From NCBI GenBank assembly GCA_013398955.1, contig VWPU01011886.1, positions 173,758 to 237,757 on the forward strand: a stretch of 64,000 bases of DNA, in the 5' to 3' direction. The number at the start of each line of letters is the position of its first letter. The stretch's first letter is position 1. Shown piece after piece: positions 59,833 to 64,000 of the stretch. This DNA comes from Callaeas wilsoni. Its lineage: Eukaryota > Chordata > Aves > Passeriformes > Callaeidae. The notes below the pieces were generated by a model. That model made no database searches. It had not been told where the DNA came from and saw only the letters and a list, made by a program, of their open reading frames with translations. The translations under genes and the position numbers were made by a program.

Positions 59833-61670
59833 ACTTTCTGTTGTGAAATGCAGCATCCCTCCCTTTTCTGAGTCGAAGCACATGAATGCCCTGGGATTCC
59901 CAATCTTCAGGCATGTTTAACTAGCACTATTTTTCTTGCACACTTCACAAGCTTCTCCATACTATTTATTTTCCACCCACAGCTGCTGTCCAGAAGTGTT
60001 TAGGATATATTTTTTCCCCCCGTCTCAGTAAATGATGAAATAAAACTACGTAGAGCTGTTTGCATTGTGACTAAGGAAGTTAAGGTTGATGGAGGTGATA
60101 GTGACTGACACTTATCCAATTTCAGGCTTTCCAAAACGTCTGTGGTTCTTATCATGATTTAGTCTCTACTAGACCTTGTAGACATTAAACAACAAGAATG
60201 AGCACTACTCTCACTCAGGAAAAGAAACATTATATAGTGGATGCTGGAACACTACCACGATGTGCTGTGAGATCGTACTATCTGCTATTCCATTAGGGTG
60301 AGTTATTCATTTTGTCTCCTTGGTTTCATGTTCATTTAAAGCTTTGATAGATTATGACTAAAGATCTCCTTCAAAAGTTGTAAGCAGATATCCCCAGCCC
60401 GTGATGATACCATTTCTTGAAGCACAGACATCCCAGACAAGGGAAATAGGATTCCCATAAACAGTCAAATGTCTTCCTTTCTCTCCAGTCCACACAATCC
60501 TGAAACACTTGGCCTGTCAGCAAATTCTTTGAGAAAACAGATAAATTTCCCATTCCCCAATCACCTGCAAATGCCTCCATCCAGTTTGCTGAATTCCCAC
60601 AGTCTTTTCCATCAGGGCAAAACCTCAGCCAGGCCGAGGAGTGCAGTGCCGGGGTACAGATCATGGTTGATCAGGGAGGCAAAACTAGGTGCAGCATCAA
60701 ACTCCCTCCCTCTTTCACCTTGGAAAAATAAAGAACCAGGGCTACGTAAAATATTGTAGCTATCCGTATGACTGTTACTTCTGCAGCTATAATTGTGTGG
60801 AATGGGAATTTTCCATGCTAAGCCAATTCCATGGGTAACACTAATTTGTTGAAGCTGAAAATTAAGCTTTCTTTAGCTAGCAAAGAAAATGCTGGCCATG
60901 GTGATTTCGGAAGAAGCAGATCAGGAAAAGCTGTAGCTTGAAGCATTCAACCCAAGAGTGAGGAAGCATCTCTGAACTCCTACTTTCTTTCCCTCACACC
61001 AGTGTAGCATACTCACTGTTAGTAAACCTGGAGACAAGCATGCCTAAAGAAGGGAAAGTGTGGTAAATTTTGGTTTCTGCATCACTTGGAAAATGGCAGA
61101 ATCTCCGATGCTCTGCCAGTAGAGAAAACAGATAGAAATCTTTGCCTCTACAACAGCAGAAGACAATTTTCTTCCTTCTACTGCTGCTGGTTTGCTAAAC
61201 TAGTTATTCTGGACACATGGCAAAATAAGTGGGAAGACAGTGTGCTGATTGCAGCTAAGGGCTGATGGACATCCAGCATCCTACAGGCAGGCGGAGAGGC
61301 TCTGCCACCCCTTGGGCTTTCTCTCTGAGCTCAAGGATAAGAACAGAGGCTGGTTATGTCCACCGAGGGCTGAAGCCCACAATGAGATGAGGGAAAAAGA
61401 GCAAACTGGACTTCTGGAGACACCAGGTCACAAGAGGAGATTAAGGAAAAAGGAGGACCTATTGACAGCACCAAGAAACACTGTGGGGGGGAGGCAGTAG
61501 CTCAGGCAAAGCAGCAAAACCAGGCCTATGCTTAATCTCAAACTTCAAAGAAGGAAATTCCTCAGAGCTAATAGGTCCCAAACCAAAATATGGTCAGGTA
61601 TGGAACATGTGGTCACCAAAGCATCCTGGAGGCTGTGAGAGGTGAAGGCTTACAAAAGCAACGGGGAATC

Positions 61671-61715
61671 TCCCTCCTTTTTTTTTTTTTTCTTTCTTTT
61701 TATTTCCCCCTTCCC
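61671..61715. repeat. Pyrimidine tract with 14-base T run
   Basis: CTCCCTCC is followed by fourteen Ts, then CTTTCTTTTTATTTCCCCCTTCCCCC (shown here only as a description of its T/C composition). The single A at 61702 breaks the tract. It has no coding meaning. Confidence 0.75.
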
Positions 61716-61799
61716 CCAATATTTTCTGCTTGCCTGCCTCCTTTAAGCCTTTGTTTTGGGCTAACTGCATCTGAACTCCCTTGGACTTGATGGTGCAGG

Positions 61800-62110
61800 C
61801 CTATGATGGAGCAGAATACACAAACGTAATCCCAATAATGAACAGGAATGAACGAAATATCATATTGAGCACTGTATCACATCCAGTTTTAATTAAAAGT
61901 ATCACAAGCAGATTTATGTCCAACATAGCTTCTCCTGCTGTTTCCAGGTTGTATTTATCTTCTAATTTAATTGTTTTTCGGTGCCGTTTATGAAAGCTGC
62001 CTCCCAACCAGAGATAATGCTGCATTTTAACACTTTATCCGAGTTTACTTTCAGTGAGGTTTCTGCTTTTTGAATTTTTACTCAATTTGACATCTTTGTG
62101 AGAGCTGGCA
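61800..62110. promoter_or_regulatory. Candidate conserved non-coding block
   Basis: CAAACGTAATCCCAATAATG, GAATGAACGAAATATC, CCAGTTTTAATTAAAAGTAT, TCTAATTTAATTGTTTTTCG, GGTGCCGTTTATGAAAGC and ACTTTATCCGAGTTTACT combine homeodomain cores with retained CpGs over 300 repeat-free bases. Frames on both strands (61781-61993 and 61801-62025) are open but show no domain; AT-rich constrained non-coding DNA commonly looks like this. Confidence 0.37.
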
Positions 62111-64000
62111 GAAGCAATGTGTAGCTTGATGCTTTAAAATGTGCAATTGTTGGAAGGTAGGGAAAGAGCCTTTCTTCATCTGCCTCTTATTATGAACTGA
62201 GACTGAGACTCCAAATCAGTAAATAGCATCCCATCGAGGTCAAAGAGCCTGTTGAAGAGTGTGAGGCTGTATGAGAAAAAGAGAAAGTAGGGGAGCTTCC
62301 CCTCTAAGGTGTTGCAGAAAACATATTTGAAAGTCTAATATTTGAATTTGTTTGGGAATACAGTTCTTTTTTAAAATTTGGATGAACTTAAAGCTTCAAA
62401 CTTCCAGTATTTCTTCCAATGTTTAGCCAAAATATACTAGAAGTGATAACGGTTCCCTTTTGTGACTGAGAGATTAATAATCTCCTAATTTCTGTGTTTT
62501 CCTTTCTTTCTGTCTTCAGGGATCTCTGGAAGCTAAATAAGAGAAAAGGTATTTTACTGTGAGCTTTTCTGCAGTTTGACAGGTGGGAAGTAGGGAAAGA
62601 AACTGCTTTTCATAAGAAAACAGCAGAGCTAGAATTAAAAGTAGGACTTGGTCCTTAACAACTCTAAATTACTAGACAATTTGAAGCCCACATTTCACTA
62701 CTTGACTTTTTGCTTGGAGAAGTCAAACCAGAACCCCAAACACATCCATTCTCAAACCTTGGGAGAGTTCACATCCTGATCTGAGCTTTCCAACATGCTC
62801 CCATTTCTGATTAATGCATACCAAACCTACTCTGTTATAAAGTCAAATCAATGCCAAATGTGGTGGTGATTTTTTGATAGGGAATAAGCGACATCCACCA
62901 ATATATTTAACACAGGTCAGTAGACAGCCTACAGTCATGACAGTCTTGAACTAGTGACCTAGAAATGAAAGACTCCTTAATCCCTTTACCAAATCCTAAA
63001 CCACTCAATTCCTGCCCCACCTCAGCAGCCAAGGTATTTTATAGATGTGCTGGAGGGTAATATGTAAGCCAGCAGAGTGTAAATTAAAGAGGAAAAAAAG
63101 GCTCTACTTGCAATAACATCGTAATTGTGGAATTTGAGAAAATAAGGGACTCAGGAGAGGTCTTCAGTCAGCTTGTCTCAAATTCAGTGCAAATTTATTC
63201 TGAGAATATTTTGGCACCTGCAAGCAGCCCAAAACTTTTATAAGCATCATAGCAGGGGAAAAGTGATGCAAGTGAAAGACTGCAGATAGACTCAGAAAAA
63301 GGTCTTGATTGTTCATCTGACCTGTTGGCTTCCTCTGTTGCTACATGAGCTTACTTTTATGACTGTCTAACTCCACTTATTCCCATGACGACATTAGGAA
63401 GTCTCACTGGCATACAACTGGAGGCTTTAATCTACAGGGATGAGGCTCATGCCTTAGAAAAGAAGAACAGAAGCCACAGACATTCATCTCATAAATCCTG
63501 TGCTGTTTAATCTGGTTTCTTCATCTTTGTCCTGGGACTGCCATAGGAAGAGGCTCTCTCTTGTGTTTTCTTAGTCCTTCTCGCAGGTCCTGACAAGAGG
63601 AACCATGAGAAAAGTATTCATTTCGGAAGCTGTTTCCAGTAACATAACAGAAACTTAAAAAAGGAGTGGGTTTGAATTCTAATTGAATTCAAAGCTACAC
63701 AGTACAGAGAAACAACAGCAAACTCTGTGCCTGTACAGTTGGAATTTTGCTGCCAAATGTGGTTAAACAGTTTTTCACTTTTCCCCAAAACATGAACATT
63801 GTCTAAGTAGAAAAGTATTTCCATTTGTAGAAGGGACTTTTTTTCATTTTGTACATCTGCAGGCATAAAAGGACCATAATAGACCACAAATTAGATCCGG
63901 GAACTGAAATAAGCTCAGCTTGTAACTGAGACCACAGGTCTGTAAAAAAAACTATAGCATCATTTTTGGGTGAGCTCTTTTTTTCTTGTTTGTTTGTGTT
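62111..64000. other. Gene-free interval to window end
   Basis: Unique AT-rich sequence. A strong pyrimidine tract ends at TCTTCAG (62519) and is followed after 29 bases by AAAAGGTATTT, an acceptor-donor pair discussed as a finding. Nothing else could be supported. Confidence 0.55.

Larger units (their letters stand above)
59766..61795. other. Gene-free interval
   Basis: Starts with an A/T repeat (TTATTTTTATTTTATTTTAT at 59807-59830) and ends with a 14-base T run in a pyrimidine tract (61671-61715). A G7 run lies near 61482. Short frames on both strands (60371-60759, 61249-61500) have no recognisable product. Confidence 0.55.

Overview
This is vertebrate nuclear DNA, most likely from a bird. 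The two clearest repeats at 43453-43788 and 57850-57988 match, from memory of the family, the 3' ends of avian-type CR1 LINEs. I see no Alu, L1 or other mammal-specific repeat. Two near-identical solo retroviral LTRs and a scatter of very old, diverged amniote SINE-like relics complete the picture. A passerine is possible but I cannot prove it.

I could not support any protein-coding gene, rRNA, tRNA, CRISPR array or bacterial-type feature. The longest open frames (up to 145 codons) have no recognisable domain, no convincing codon pattern and no consistent splice structure, and frames of that length are expected by chance in 64 kb. The window reads as an intergenic region or the inside of a very large intron.

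Layout. 1-5.2 kb is unique sequence with one SINE relic and an AT-rich candidate conserved element. 5.2-6.5 kb is a block of candidate conserved non-coding DNA with two good splice-acceptor-like sites. 14.0-14.4 kb is a solo LTR on the plus strand. 14.6-15.1 kb, 20.1-20.7 kb, 23.4-24.5 kb and 28.6-29.0 kb hold candidate regulatory elements. 29.2-29.7 kb is a head-to-head pair of old SINE relics. 33.0-33.3 kb is the second solo LTR, on the minus strand. 35.6-36.1 kb is a strong-looking candidate enhancer block. 39.56-39.63 kb is a 77-bp pure purine tract. 43.5-43.8 kb is a CR1 fragment. 45.7-46.0 kb and 48.9-50.1 kb are further candidate regulatory blocks, the latter followed by two old repeat relics. 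57.9 kb is a second CR1 fragment. 59.4-59.8 kb and 61.8-62.1 kb are the last candidate elements.

The best-supported observations are the two solo LTRs. Each has TG...CA ends and a perfect 6-bp target-site duplication (GTCACC and CCTAGG). They lie in opposite orientation 18.6 kb apart and are about 95% identical. Ten of their sixteen substitutions are G in the first copy and A in the second, with none the other way, which resembles cytidine-deaminase editing of a retroviral cDNA. The candidate conserved elements rest on sequence texture only (clusters of homeodomain-type cores, retained CpGs, absence of repeats); conservation itself could not be measured here.
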